Shown: positions 7,455 through 14,614, counted from the stretch's first letter. The stretch is DNA of 20,136 nucleotides from JBIOWF01 sp044868295 (GCA_044868295.1 JBIOWF010000175.1:1-20136); one strand, 5' to 3'. Notes: generated by a model not told the origin, from the sequence alone. Numbers and translations are program-made.

Positions 7455-8066
7455 TCAGCGGAAGAGGATGTCCCAGTGGTTGGGCTCGTCCGCGTACACG
7501 TCCGCGGTGGCGGCTGATGAGGGACGATACAGCGATGCGCCGTCCCCGCGGACCTTCCAGTAGTGGAACTTGCGCGTGATGTACGAGTTGATGCACCGGT
7601 TGTGCCCGATGTCGACCTTGAAGCCGTTGCCGTGGCTGTAACGCCCACGGGCGTGGCCCACCTCGGTTCCTCCGGTGATGACCATCGGGCACTGGCTGCG
7701 CCGCTTGAGGTCGATGGTCTGCGTGAGCGTGCCGTACCGGATGCCGTCGAAGGAGGTGCACGTCGGCCGCGTGCGGTCGGTGCAGTGCCCGGTGGACCTC
7801 CACTTCACTCCCGCGCCTTGGAGGCTCCGGAAGGCGGTCTGGTGGGCCATCCGCCGGGCCGCGGTTATGCGGCCGCGCGCTTGTGAGGTGGTCGCCGGTC
7901 GCGCCTGGATCGCTGTCAGCGACGCGAAATGCACCGGCGTAGCGATCTTGTTGGAGATCCGTTGAGCGTTCCGGACGGTCGCCGGTGCCTCGGTGTTCAT
8001 GGCAAGGGACATCAGGACGACGACGCTCATCCCGGCTAGCCCCCACCACGATGGCTTGAAGTCCAT
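7455..8066 (-). CDS. Exported LAS-type (M15-like) metallopeptidase-fold protein
   Basis: This is a 203-residue protein with a hydrophobic N-terminal segment (about residues 7-23), either a signal peptide or a membrane anchor. The C-terminal domain has YSHGNGFKVDI, giving H145 and D152 in the HxxxxxxD spacing, and later ADEPNHWDI, giving ExxH with E194 and H197. These are the zinc ligands and base of LAS metallopeptidases (VanX/VanY-like D,D-peptidases, hedgehog, lysostaphin-type folds). ITGGTEVGHA and GDGA are also typical of an uncharacterised actinobacterial secreted domain I recall. Cysteines 95, 103, 126 and 158 could form disulfides outside the cell. ATG 8066 has a GGGGA site a few bases upstream. 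Peptidoglycan as substrate is inferred. It faces asd and is divergent from the TetR gene at 8227. Confidence 0.75.
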   Translation of the reverse strand: MDFKPSWWGLAGMSVVVLMSLAMNTEAPATVRNAQRISNKIATPVHFASLTAIQARPATTSQARGRITAARRMAHQTAFRSLQGAGVKWRSTGHCTDRTRPTCTSFDGIRYGTLTQTIDLKRRSQCPMVITGGTEVGHARGRYSHGNGFKVDIGHNRCINSYITRKFHYWKVRGDGASLYRPSSAATADVYADEPNHWDILFR

Positions 8067-8226
8067 CCTGGTTCCCCGTTGCTCGATTCCCTTGTCGGTG
8101 GCGGGAGGTCGCCAAGGTGATCAATCCCACGTCCGGCCAGTCGCCATGCCTGTCGGAAGTCGGAATTTGCTAGGACGAATCGATCATCTGGCGGGTGCAT
8201 GACCTAACCGGGGCCGGAGCCGTACA

Positions 8227-8883
8227 GTGACCCACGTGGCCGAGAACACGAGGGAGCTCATCGTTGAGACGGCACTTCGGCTGTTCAGGGAGCGAGGCTT
8301 CGAGGCGACAACGATGCGGGCAATCGCCTCGGAAGCGGGCGTTTCAGTGGGAAACGCCTACTACTACTTCGCTTCGAAGGAACAGCTGATCCAGGCCTAC
8401 TACGACCGGGCTCAGAAGGAGCACGAGGCCGCCTGCCGGGAGCTGCTGGCGGTGGAGAGGTCGTTCGCCGGGCGGCTGACGGGTGTGTTGCGGGCGTGGG
8501 TTCGGGTGTCCGAGCCGTATCACGAGTTCGCGGTCAAGTTCTACAAACACGCGGCGGAGCCGAGCAACCCGCTCAGTCCCTTCAGCGCCGAGTCGACGCC
8601 CGCGCGCGAGTCCGCGATCGCCATCTACCGTGAGGTCGTGGACGGCTCGGCGGACCGGATGGACTCGGAGTTGCGCGCCGAGCTGCCGGAGCTTCTGTGG
8701 CTGCTGTCGATGGGTGTGGTGCTGTTCTGGGTGCACGACACCTCGCCGGGTTGTGAGCGGACCCACCGGCTGATCGACCGGACGGTCCCGTTGATCGACC
8801 GGCTGGTCGGCCTCTCGTACCTGCCGGGTCTGCGGGGTGTCGCCAGGGACTTCATCGAGGTCGTGCGAGAACTTCGGGCGTGA
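8227..8883 (+). CDS. TetR/AcrR family transcriptional regulator
   Basis: This is a 218-residue one-component regulator. The N-terminal helix-turn-helix spans about residues 12-55: ALRLFRERGFEATTMRAIA, then SEAGVSVGNAYYYFASKEQL, the classic TetR recognition helix. The remainder is an all-helical ligand domain ending in conserved IEVVRELRA. The start GTG 8227 has GGAG at 8216-8219. A second GTG at 8236 lies exactly 7 bp after a TACAGT -10-like box, so leaderless translation from there is also possible. The gene lies 71 bp before the LLM oxidoreductase gene, and a palindromic operator candidate lies between them, so local control of that gene is likely. The ligand is unknown. Confidence 0.93.
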   Translation: MTHVAENTRELIVETALRLFRERGFEATTMRAIASEAGVSVGNAYYYFASKEQLIQAYYDRAQKEHEAACRELLAVERSFAGRLTGVLRAWVRVSEPYHEFAVKFYKHAAEPSNPLSPFSAESTPARESAIAIYREVVDGSADRMDSELRAELPELLWLLSMGVVLFWVHDTSPGCERTHRLIDRTVPLIDRLVGLSYLPGLRGVARDFIEVVRELRA

Positions 8884-8895
8884 AACCAAAGGCCG

Positions 8896-8911
8896 TACCG
8901 TCCGGTTGGTA
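8896..8911. promoter_or_regulatory. Candidate TetR operator before the LLM oxidoreductase gene
   Basis: TACCGTCCGGTTGGTA has the dyad TACCnnCCGGnnGGTA, perfect in 12 of 16 positions. Its right end merges with TATGGT at 8910-8915, a possible -10 box. It starts 12 bp after the tetR stop and 59 bp before the next gene start. A palindrome with a CCGG centre is common for TetR-family operators. Confidence 0.5.
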
Positions 8912-8954
8912 TGGTCTGGGAAGTAGAAGGACATTCTGCCGAGAGGGGTGGCCT

Positions 8955-9914
8955 GTGGACCGCTGGGGCATGACGATCCCCTTCTTCGACCGGACGCTGG
9001 GCGAGTCGAAGGAACTCATCGCCGAACTCCCCTCGCTGGGCTACACCGACGCGTGGTCTGCCGAGGTCAGCGGCGCCGACGGTTTCACCCCGCTCGCGCT
9101 CGCCGGTGAGTGGGCGCCGTCGTTGCGGCTGGGCAGCGCGATCGTGCCGGTCCACACGCGCGGCCCCGGCCTGCTCGCCATGTCGGCGGCGACCCTGGCG
9201 GATCTGACACCGGGCCGGTTCGTGCTCGGCATCGGTTCCTCCTCGCCCGTCATCGTGGAGCGGTGGAACGCCGGCGAATTCGTCAAGCCGTACGCGCGCA
9301 CCCGCGACACCCTCAGGTTCCTGCGCACGGCGCTGGCCGGTGAGAAAGTCTCGGAGAAATACGAAACCTTCGAGGTGAGGGGCTTCCGGCTGGACCGGGC
9401 CCCAAAGATCCCTCCGAAGATCGTGCTGGCGGCGCTGCGCCCGCGCATGCTGCGCCTCGCGAGCGCGGAGGCGGACGGCGCGATCACCAACTGGCTCTCA
9501 CCCCAGGATGTACGGAAGGTCCGCGCCGAGATCGATCCGGGGACCGAGCTCATCGCCCGGCTGTTCGTGATCGTGAGCGAGGACGCCGACAGGGTCCGCG
9601 AGATCGGCCGCAGGATGCTGGCGACCTACCTCACGGTGCCCGTCTACGCCGCCTTCCACGACTGGCTGGGCCGTGCGGAGTTGCTCCGGCCGATGCACGA
9701 GGCGTGGGCGGCGGGCGACCGGCAGGCGGCGCTGAAGGCGATCCCGGACGAGGTCGTGGACGACCTGATCGTGCACGGAGACGCCGCCACGTGCCGGGCC
9801 AGGATCCGCGAGTATGTCGCGAACGGGCTGGACACTCCGGTTCTCGCGCCCTTTCCGGGGGCGGGAGTGCCGGTGGCGCAGGCCGTACGGGATCTCGCCC
9901 CGGGGCTGGGATAG
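8955..9914 (+). CDS. LLM-class (probably F420-dependent) oxidoreductase
   Basis: This 319-residue TIM-barrel flavin/F420 oxidoreductase belongs to the luciferase-like monooxygenase superfamily. Family motifs are the N-terminal GYTDAWSAEVSGADGFTPLALA, then RLGSAIVPVHTRGPGLLAMSAATLADLTPGRFVLGIGSS (about residues 58-96), and the later RPRMLRLASAEADGAITNWL. Start GTG 8955 follows GAGAGGGG by about 6 bp; the upstream in-frame ATG at 8880 would overlap tetR and run through the operator. Many actinobacterial members use F420H2, but FMN cannot be excluded. The substrate is unknown. The gene is probably controlled by the adjacent TetR protein. Confidence 0.92.
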   Translation: MDRWGMTIPFFDRTLGESKELIAELPSLGYTDAWSAEVSGADGFTPLALAGEWAPSLRLGSAIVPVHTRGPGLLAMSAATLADLTPGRFVLGIGSSSPVIVERWNAGEFVKPYARTRDTLRFLRTALAGEKVSEKYETFEVRGFRLDRAPKIPPKIVLAALRPRMLRLASAEADGAITNWLSPQDVRKVRAEIDPGTELIARLFVIVSEDADRVREIGRRMLATYLTVPVYAAFHDWLGRAELLRPMHEAWAAGDRQAALKAIPDEVVDDLIVHGDAATCRARIREYVANGLDTPVLAPFPGAGVPVAQAVRDLAPGLG

Positions 9915-10300
9915 GGATGCGGAACGCTCGACGGTCCAGGCCGTCCAGGCCGTCCTAACCGGTCTGGCCGTGGTGGCCGCTGGGGCGGCGTGCCCGGCTT
10001 CGCCGGCGGCGCGCGGCGCGGAAGGGCAGAGCAAGCATGGACGAGTGTGGCATCGGCAAATCTGTCCACAGGCTGTGGAAAACCATGCCCGATCGGCCTT
10101 CCGACGCGGATCCGGGGATGCGACGCGGCGCGGCGATAGCCGTACGATCCGGCAGGCCTTCAACCGCTGCACGGCCTCGCGTTGGCGGTACGATCCCCGG
10201 GCATTGAGCCGCGAGCCGTACGAGATCAGGAACCTTGGCGTCGGCGCCGGACGTTAACCGGGAGGGTAAAGAGGGCACAAGCCCGCTGGAGGTGGCCGTT
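9915..10300. other. 386-bp gap without a convincing gene
   Basis: The open frames here have no family signal. Visible structure includes two tandem GTCCAGGCC copies at 9934-9951, a short CCGGC-TTC-GCCGG hairpin at 9994-10006, an inverted pair resembling DnaA boxes at 10062-10082, and GTACGATCC repeated at 10142-10150 and 10188-10196 (each containing TACGAT, a possible -10 box). It may hold the DUF1232 gene promoter or an unrecognised small RNA. Confidence 0.5.
10062..10082. repeat. Inverted pair of DnaA-box-like 9-mers
   Basis: CTGTCCACA at 10062-10070 and TGTGGAAAA at 10074-10082 (TTTTCCACA on the minus strand) each differ little from the actinobacterial DnaA box TTGTCCACA or TTATCCACA. The core TCCACAG-G-CTGTGGA at 10065-10079 is a perfect palindrome. 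Confidence 0.45.
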
Positions 10301-10630
10301 ATGGCGAAGGCAGGACGTGCGGCGGCGACGTGGCGTGCCTACCGGGAGGTATCCAAGCCCGGTTCCCCAGGCCTGGGGGCCCGGATCAGGGCGGTGCCCA
10401 GGATGATCCGCGGCGGCCTGCGAGGCGATTACCCCCGGCTGGGCAAGGGCCAGCTGACGATGCTGGGCCTCGGCCTGCTGTACATCGTCTCGCCGATCGA
10501 CGTCGTGCCCGACTTCCTGCTCGGGATCGGCGTGGTCGACGACTTCGGCGTGCTGCTGTGGCTCACGACCTCGCTGCTCAGCGAGGGCGGCCGTTACGTC
10601 GAGTGGGAGAACGAGCGCGCCGTTTCGTGA
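10301..10630 (+). CDS. DUF1232 (YkvA-like) small membrane protein
   Basis: This is a 109-residue protein. ATG 10301 follows GGAGG at 10288-10292 by 8 bp; upstream in-frame codons lack a good site. The basic N-terminus (AYREVSKPG...RMIRGGLRGDYPRL) is followed by the DUF1232 signature LLYIVSPIDVVPDFLLGIGVVDDFGVLLWLTTSL at about residues 62-95, which includes a hydrophobic segment. The function is unknown; members are predicted small membrane-associated proteins. The stop lies only 4 bp from the stop of the convergent amidohydrolase gene. Confidence 0.88.
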   Translation: MAKAGRAAATWRAYREVSKPGSPGLGARIRAVPRMIRGGLRGDYPRLGKGQLTMLGLGLLYIVSPIDVVPDFLLGIGVVDDFGVLLWLTTSLLSEGGRYVEWENERAVS

Positions 10631-10634
10631 TCGC

Positions 10635-11831
10635 TCAGATCTCCTCCATGCGGAGCCAGGCGCGCGAGGGCAGCGGGTGGCCGAAGAGCCGGGCGGCGTT
10701 GCCGTACGCGACGCGGGCGATGTCGGCGGGCGGCAGGTTGCCGAGGGTTCGAGTGATCATGCGCTGAGTGTCCGGCCAGGAGGACTCCGCGCGTGGATAA
10801 CCGCTCTCCAGCAGGACGTGTTCCATGCCGACCGCCAGGCGGACACCGCTGAGCGCGCTGTCGTCCAGCGTGCCGAAGAAGAAATTGCGCCGCAGCACCT
10901 CGCTCGGCTTGAGCCCGCCCTCCCAGTTCGCCTCACCGGCGACCGGGTGGTCCAGCGCGTAGTCGGCGCGCTCGGCCAGCATCGGCAGCCAGCCGACGCC
11001 GCCCTCCACGATCAGGATCCGCAGCGACGGGAAGCGCAGCGGCACCCCGGACCAGAGCCAGTCGGCGCAGGCGAACATCGCGCTCGCCGGGATCAGCGTC
11101 GTGATCGCCTCGATGGGCGTGTCCGGTGACGGCACCGGCGCCCACGAGGAGGCGCCGGTGTGCAGGCACACGATCGTGCCGGTCTCCTCGCAGGCGGCGA
11201 AGAACGGGTCCCAGTGCCCGCCGTGAATGGACGGCAGCCGCAGCCGCGTCGGGAACTCCGGGAAGACCACGGCCTTGAACCCGCGGGCCGCGTTGGCCTT
11301 GATCTCCTTGGCCGCGATCTCCGGGTCGAGCAGCCAGGGCAGCTGCAACGCGACCATCCGCTCCGGGTAGCTGCCGGCCCACACGTCGACGTGCCAGTCG
11401 TTCCAGGCCTTGACGAGCGCCAGGCCCAGGTCCTGGTCGCGCGTCTTGGCGAACAGCATGCCGGACTGGTTGGCCAGCATCCCGGGGAAGCAGAGCGCGG
11501 CCCAGATCCCGGCGCGGTCCATGTCGTTGATCCGGGCCTCGATGTCGTAACAGCCCGGCCGCATGTCCTCGAACCGGACCGAGTCGAGTGTCCACTGCTC
11601 CTTCGGGAGCCCGGCCCCGACATCGAGCCCCACGCACGGATAGGTGGCGCCGCCGTACCGCCACACCTGATGACCCGCGTCGGTCTCCACGACCTTGGGC
11701 GCGAGGTCCTTGTATTTGTCCGGCAGCCGATCCTCGAAGAGGTCCGCCGGCTCGATCAGATGGTCGTCGGCTGAGATGATCACATAGTCCCGCCGCCTCG
11801 GCTCTGGGTCGGGATGCAGCGGCGTAGTCAC
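10635..11831 (-). CDS. Amidohydrolase-2 family protein with degenerate C-terminal motif
   Basis: This is a TIM-barrel protein of the ACMSD/LigW-like amidohydrolase group, about 398 residues. Hallmarks are the N-terminal metal motif ISADDHLIEP (D22-x-H24), CYDIEARINDMDRAGIWAALCFP, a mid-barrel histidine in CLHTGASS, and LRILIVEGGVGWLPMLAERADY. The C-terminal motif that normally reads SDYPHxES is SGYPRAES here (bases 10791-10805), so the catalytic aspartate and the histidine are both replaced. The start chosen is GTG 11831, which sits 2 bp after the predicted transcription start of a TTGTTA-18-TACCGT promoter, as in leaderless genes. A TTG at 11876 with GGAG would add 15 residues. Substrate unknown. 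Confidence 0.87.
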   Translation of the reverse strand: MTTPLHPDPEPRRRDYVIISADDHLIEPADLFEDRLPDKYKDLAPKVVETDAGHQVWRYGGATYPCVGLDVGAGLPKEQWTLDSVRFEDMRPGCYDIEARINDMDRAGIWAALCFPGMLANQSGMLFAKTRDQDLGLALVKAWNDWHVDVWAGSYPERMVALQLPWLLDPEIAAKEIKANAARGFKAVVFPEFPTRLRLPSIHGGHWDPFFAACEETGTIVCLHTGASSWAPVPSPDTPIEAITTLIPASAMFACADWLWSGVPLRFPSLRILIVEGGVGWLPMLAERADYALDHPVAGEANWEGGLKPSEVLRRNFFFGTLDDSALSGVRLAVGMEHVLLESGYPRAESSWPDTQRMITRTLGNLPPADIARVAYGNAARLFGHPLPSRAWLRMEEI

Positions 11832-11839
11832 AGGAGTAA

Positions 11840-11869
11840 ACGGTAGAGCCAAGGAATAACACCTAACAA
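11840..11869 (-). promoter_or_regulatory. Candidate promoter of the amidohydrolase gene
   Basis: On the minus strand TTGTTA (11864-11869) and TACCGT (11840-11845) are 18 bp apart. The start would fall at about 11833, next to GTG 11831. Just upstream, 11881-11892 carries TCCGGTTGGTAT, the same 12-mer as in the operator before the LLM gene. Confidence 0.4.
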
Positions 11870-11963
11870 GCTGCAAGGTCTCCGGTTGGTATCCGTTCGT
11901 TCACCCGGCGATGTCGTGCAGATCACACCACCGCTCTCCGCAGAGCAGTGGGCCCGGAACGCC

Positions 11964-12761
11964 TCACTCTACGTGGGCCGGGGCCTCTTCGCCGCTGGAT
12001 CGCCCCGACTCGCCCGAGGCTCTCAAATCGTGGGCCTCGCGGCGGATCAGGAACGCCCAGCCGCCGATCGCGACGCCGATGAACAGCCACCACTGCACGC
12101 CGTAGGCCAGGTTGAGGCCGCCGCCGTTGCCCGCGTCGGGTGCCGGCACGGGCTCCGGCGCCGGATCGGTCTGCGGCCGCTGACCGGCCAGCTCCACGAA
12201 GCCCCCGAACAGCTTGTACGGCGCGGCCTTGCCGATGTCGGCCGTGTTGATGAGCAGGATCTGGCCCTGGGGAAGACCGGACCTGTTCCTGATTCCGGTG
12301 GAGTCCTCGGTCTCGGCCGGGCGGAGCCGCCCGGTGACGGTCACGTCGCCCGGCGGAGGCGGAGGGACTTGGGGGAGGCTGTCGGCCGTCGCGCCCGCCT
12401 GCACCCAGCCGCGGTTGACGAGCACCGCTCCCTCAGGGGTGATCAGGGGGGTGACGACGTAGAAGCCGACCCGGCTGTTCTGCGTGCGCCGCCGTACGAG
12501 CAGCTCGTGGGTGGCGTCGTAGCGCCCGGTCGCGGTGACGGCGCGGAACTTGAGCGACTCCGGGACGTCGCCGCCCACGGTGTCGAGGCTCTTCAGCGGC
12601 ACCGGGGCGGCGTCCATGTTGGCGCTGGTCCGGGTGCTCGCGGCCGATCGCTCCTCGAACCGCCCGAACTGCCATCTCCCGAGGAAGACGAAGGCCGGGA
12701 TGAGCACGAGCACCAGCACGTGGAGCGCGAGCCAGCGCGGAGTGAGGAGGAACCGGTACAC
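11964..12761 (-). CDS. SURF1 family cytochrome oxidase biogenesis protein
   Basis: SURF1 assists assembly of the haem a/copper centre of aa3-type cytochrome c oxidase in the membrane. The product has the family topology. An N-terminal transmembrane helix follows LLTPRWLALH (about residues 10-27), with FLGRWQFGRFEER after it. An extracytoplasmic beta domain carries LLVRRRTQNSRVGFYVVTPL and VLVNRGWV. A second helix, YGVQWWLFIGVAIGGWAFLI, lies near 220-239 before a hydrophilic tail. GTG 12761 (MYRFLLTPRW) matches the usual start and lies 6 bp after a TACGCT box, so it may be leaderless; GTG 12809 would add 16 residues. A Pro-run VPPPPPGD lies in the loop. Confidence 0.93.
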   Translation of the reverse strand: MYRFLLTPRWLALHVLVLVLIPAFVFLGRWQFGRFEERSAASTRTSANMDAAPVPLKSLDTVGGDVPESLKFRAVTATGRYDATHELLVRRRTQNSRVGFYVVTPLITPEGAVLVNRGWVQAGATADSLPQVPPPPPGDVTVTGRLRPAETEDSTGIRNRSGLPQGQILLINTADIGKAAPYKLFGGFVELAGQRPQTDPAPEPVPAPDAGNGGGLNLAYGVQWWLFIGVAIGGWAFLIRREAHDLRASGESGRSSGEEAPAHVE

Positions 12762-12820
12762 GTCCCCAGCGTAGGCATGCAGGTGAGTGGTCGTGCTACG
12801 GGGAGGCACCGACGGCCTCG

Positions 12821-12924
12821 GAGCCCCGGGGTGCCGTACGGACCGGCGCCAGGGACCGCGTGACGTGGAGCCGGGGGTGCCGTACGGTTCGGCGCCAGGG
12901 AGCGCGTGACGTGGAGCCGGGGTC
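12821..12924. repeat. 46-bp tandem repeat, about 2.2 copies
   Basis: The block GGTGCCGTACGG...CGGCGCCAGGGA.CGCGTGACGT occurs with its GGTGCCGTACGG at 12830 and again at 12876, a period of 46 bp; a partial third copy begins at 12913. Copies differ at a few positions. Each contains the palindromes CCGTACGG and GGCGCC. It lies upstream of the SURF1 gene and just past the stop of the HxlR gene, both on the minus strand. Confidence 0.85.
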
Positions 12925-12933
12925 GCGGGCGGC

Positions 12934-13410
12934 TCAGGCGGAGGCGACCCAGCGGGCGCCGGGGCCGGGCAGGGCGGTGACCTCGCGAGGGCCGGCGATC
13001 TCGTGGCCGTGGGCGCAGCGCAGGTGCTGCTCGACGGGCGCGCCGCAGTCGCGGTGGGTGAGCAGAACGGGCGGCCCGTCCGGGTCGGTGACGTAGCGAT
13101 CGCCCCAGTGCATGAGGGACACCATGATCGGATAGAGGTCGAGACCCTTCTGGGTGAGCCGGTATTCGTCGCGCTGCCGCTGCCCGGGCTCCTGGTAGGG
13201 AACCTTCCGCAGCAGCCCCTCGTCGACGAGCCGGGTCAGCCGGGCGCTCAGCACCTGCCGGGGCGCGTTGGTGCCGGCCTGGAAGTCGGCGAAGCGGTGC
13301 ACGCCGGCGAACGCCTCGCGCAGCACGAGCAAGGTCCACTTCTCGCCGAGCACGGCGAGCGTTCGCTCTATCGAGCAGTTGTCCACCCGGAAGGCGCGCA
13401 TGTCAGGCAT
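12934..13410 (-). CDS. HxlR family transcriptional regulator
   Basis: This is a 158-residue MarR-like winged-helix regulator. The HxlR domain covers about residues 9-108: the conserved cysteine C12 in NCSIERTLAVLGEKWTLLVLREAF, then RFADFQ, the recognition helix APRQVLSARLTRLVDEGLL, the wing EYRLTQKG, and LYPIMVSLMHWGDRY. The C-terminal part has DCG...RCAHGHEI (C122, C132, H134, H136), a small possible metal or redox site. C12 is a redox sensor in some relatives. ATG 13410 has GGAGGTGA about 10 bp upstream. The gene is divergent from a GNAT gene 71 bp away, with a dyad in between. Confidence 0.93.
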   Translation of the reverse strand: MPDMRAFRVDNCSIERTLAVLGEKWTLLVLREAFAGVHRFADFQAGTNAPRQVLSARLTRLVDEGLLRKVPYQEPGQRQRDEYRLTQKGLDLYPIMVSLMHWGDRYVTDPDGPPVLLTHRDCGAPVEQHLRCAHGHEIAGPREVTALPGPGARWVASA

Positions 13411-13437
13411 GGTAAGTCATTCACCTCCGACGCCATC

Positions 13438-13458
13438 TGAGTCTACTTGACATACTCA
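13438..13458. promoter_or_regulatory. Candidate HxlR operator between divergent genes
   Basis: A 21-bp dyad with arms TGAGTnT and AnACTCA lies midway between the HxlR start (13410) and the GNAT start (13482). It contains the GNAT -35 box TTGACA at 13447-13452, so a bound protein would block that promoter. The half-site form is compatible with HxlR/MarR dimers. Confidence 0.55.
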
Positions 13459-13475
13459 GCGGTTCCAAGAAAGCT
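13447..13475 (+). promoter_or_regulatory. Promoter of the GNAT-TetR operon
   Basis: A perfect -35 TTGACA (13447-13452), 17 bp, then AAAGCT (13470-13475). The transcription start would fall at about 13482, the A of the GNAT ATG, which implies a leaderless mRNA. Confidence 0.55.
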
Positions 13476-13481
13476 GAGTCC

Positions 13482-14027
13482 ATGCACAGAACCCAGCTCT
13501 GTCGCCCGGCGGCTCCCCGCCCGACACTCCCCGGCGTCGAGATCCGCCCGGCTCGGCTGGACGACGAGGAGCGGGTGCGGCTCTTCGTCCTCGGGCTCTC
13601 CCAGGAGACCCGGACCCGCCGCTTCTTCATGGGAATGACCAGGCCGAGCGCGCGCATGGTCCAGGCCATGGTGGCCCGGGACCAGATGCGTGACGCCCTG
13701 CTCGCCGTCGTCGGCGACGAGGTGGTCGTCGGACACGCCATGAGTTTCCACAAGGAGGGGACGGCCGAGATCGCGGTGGTCGTCGCCGACGAGTGGCAGA
13801 ACGTGGGGATCGGCTCCCGGCTCGTCCGCACCCTGCTCCGGAGGGCGGCCGCCGGCGGCGCGGAGCACGTCGGGATGGACGTCATGGGCGGCAACCGAAA
13901 GGTGCTGTCCATGGTCCGGCGCGCATGGCCGGATGCCATAATGCGAGTGGAGTCCGGATCTGTTGAGGTCAAAGCGGGTCTCACATTTGCAGAACAAGGT
14001 TCTGTTAGGCCACCATTGGCCGTGTGA
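13482..14027 (+). CDS. GNAT family N-acetyltransferase
   Basis: This 181-residue protein has the GNAT fold for acetyl-CoA-dependent N-acylation. After a short Pro-rich leader the domain begins VEIRPARLDDEERVRLFVLGLS (about residues 19-40). The segment ETRTRRFFMGM resembles the substrate-side motif of Pat-like protein acetyltransferases. Acetyl-CoA motif A is DEWQNVGIGSRLVRTLLRRA with QxxGxG at 106-111, and motif B follows with GMDVMGGNRKVLSMVRRAW. There is no ribosome site; ATG 13482 coincides with the predicted transcription start. The stop overlaps the following TetR gene (GTGA). Acceptor substrate unknown; protein lysine or a small amine are both possible. Confidence 0.9.
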   Translation: MHRTQLCRPAAPRPTLPGVEIRPARLDDEERVRLFVLGLSQETRTRRFFMGMTRPSARMVQAMVARDQMRDALLAVVGDEVVVGHAMSFHKEGTAEIAVVVADEWQNVGIGSRLVRTLLRRAAAGGAEHVGMDVMGGNRKVLSMVRRAWPDAIMRVESGSVEVKAGLTFAEQGSVRPPLAV

Positions 14028-14614
14028 AGAGCGCGAAGAACGGACGTGACGGCCGCACCCGGATCATCGAAGGCGCGCTGCGCCGGTTCAGCCAGGACGG
14101 GGTCTCCGCCACGACGCTCGCCAGCCTCCGTGAGGAGAGCGGCGTCAGTGTGGGCAGCTTCTACCACCACTTCGCCAGCAAGGAACACGTCTTCGGCGTG
14201 CTGTACGCCGAGACGCAGCAGATGTACCAAGAGGCGTTCGTCGCGGAGCTGACGCGTCACGCGGACGCCCGCGGGGGCATCGAGGCCATCGTGGCGCTGC
14301 ACATGGCCTGGTGTGGTGAGCACCCCGAGCGGGCCAGGCTTGTGATCAGTGAGCGGCCGCCGGGCCGCGAGGAGCCGGGAGGCCCCGAGGTGAGCGAGTC
14401 CCGGCGGGCGTTCTTCCGCCAGGTCTCCGACTGGTGGCGGCCGCACATGAAGGCCAGCGAGCTGCGGGCCGTGCACCCCACCATGTGCTACGTGCTCTGG
14501 CTCGGCCCCGCGCAGGAGATGTGCCGCCTGTGGTTCGCCGGGGCGCACGTGCCCACCGAGGACGAGATCAGTGGCCTGTGCGAGGCCGCCTGGAACAGCC
14601 TCAAGACGCCTTGA
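14024..14614 (+). CDS. TetR/AcrR family transcriptional regulator
   Basis: This is a 196-residue regulator. The helix-turn-helix is GALRRFSQDGVSATTLASLREESGVSVGSFYHHFASKEHVF at about residues 17-57, a close match to the TetR consensus. The ligand domain has several Trp and Cys residues (HMAWCGEH, DWWRPHMK, MCYVLWLGPAQEMCRLWFAG). GTG 14024 shares bases with the GNAT stop, so the two genes are translationally coupled and probably share the HxlR-controlled promoter. The target is unknown; one guess is that the acetyltransferase and this regulator respond to the same compound. Confidence 0.92.
   Translation: MKSAKNGRDGRTRIIEGALRRFSQDGVSATTLASLREESGVSVGSFYHHFASKEHVFGVLYAETQQMYQEAFVAELTRHADARGGIEAIVALHMAWCGEHPERARLVISERPPGREEPGGPEVSESRRAFFRQVSDWWRPHMKASELRAVHPTMCYVLWLGPAQEMCRLWFAGAHVPTEDEISGLCEAAWNSLKTP

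Noticed and set aside
12593..13339. 248-codon minus-strand frame covering parts of SURF1 and HxlR genes
   Set aside because: Arg/Ala/Pro-rich translation in another frame of two well-supported genes.
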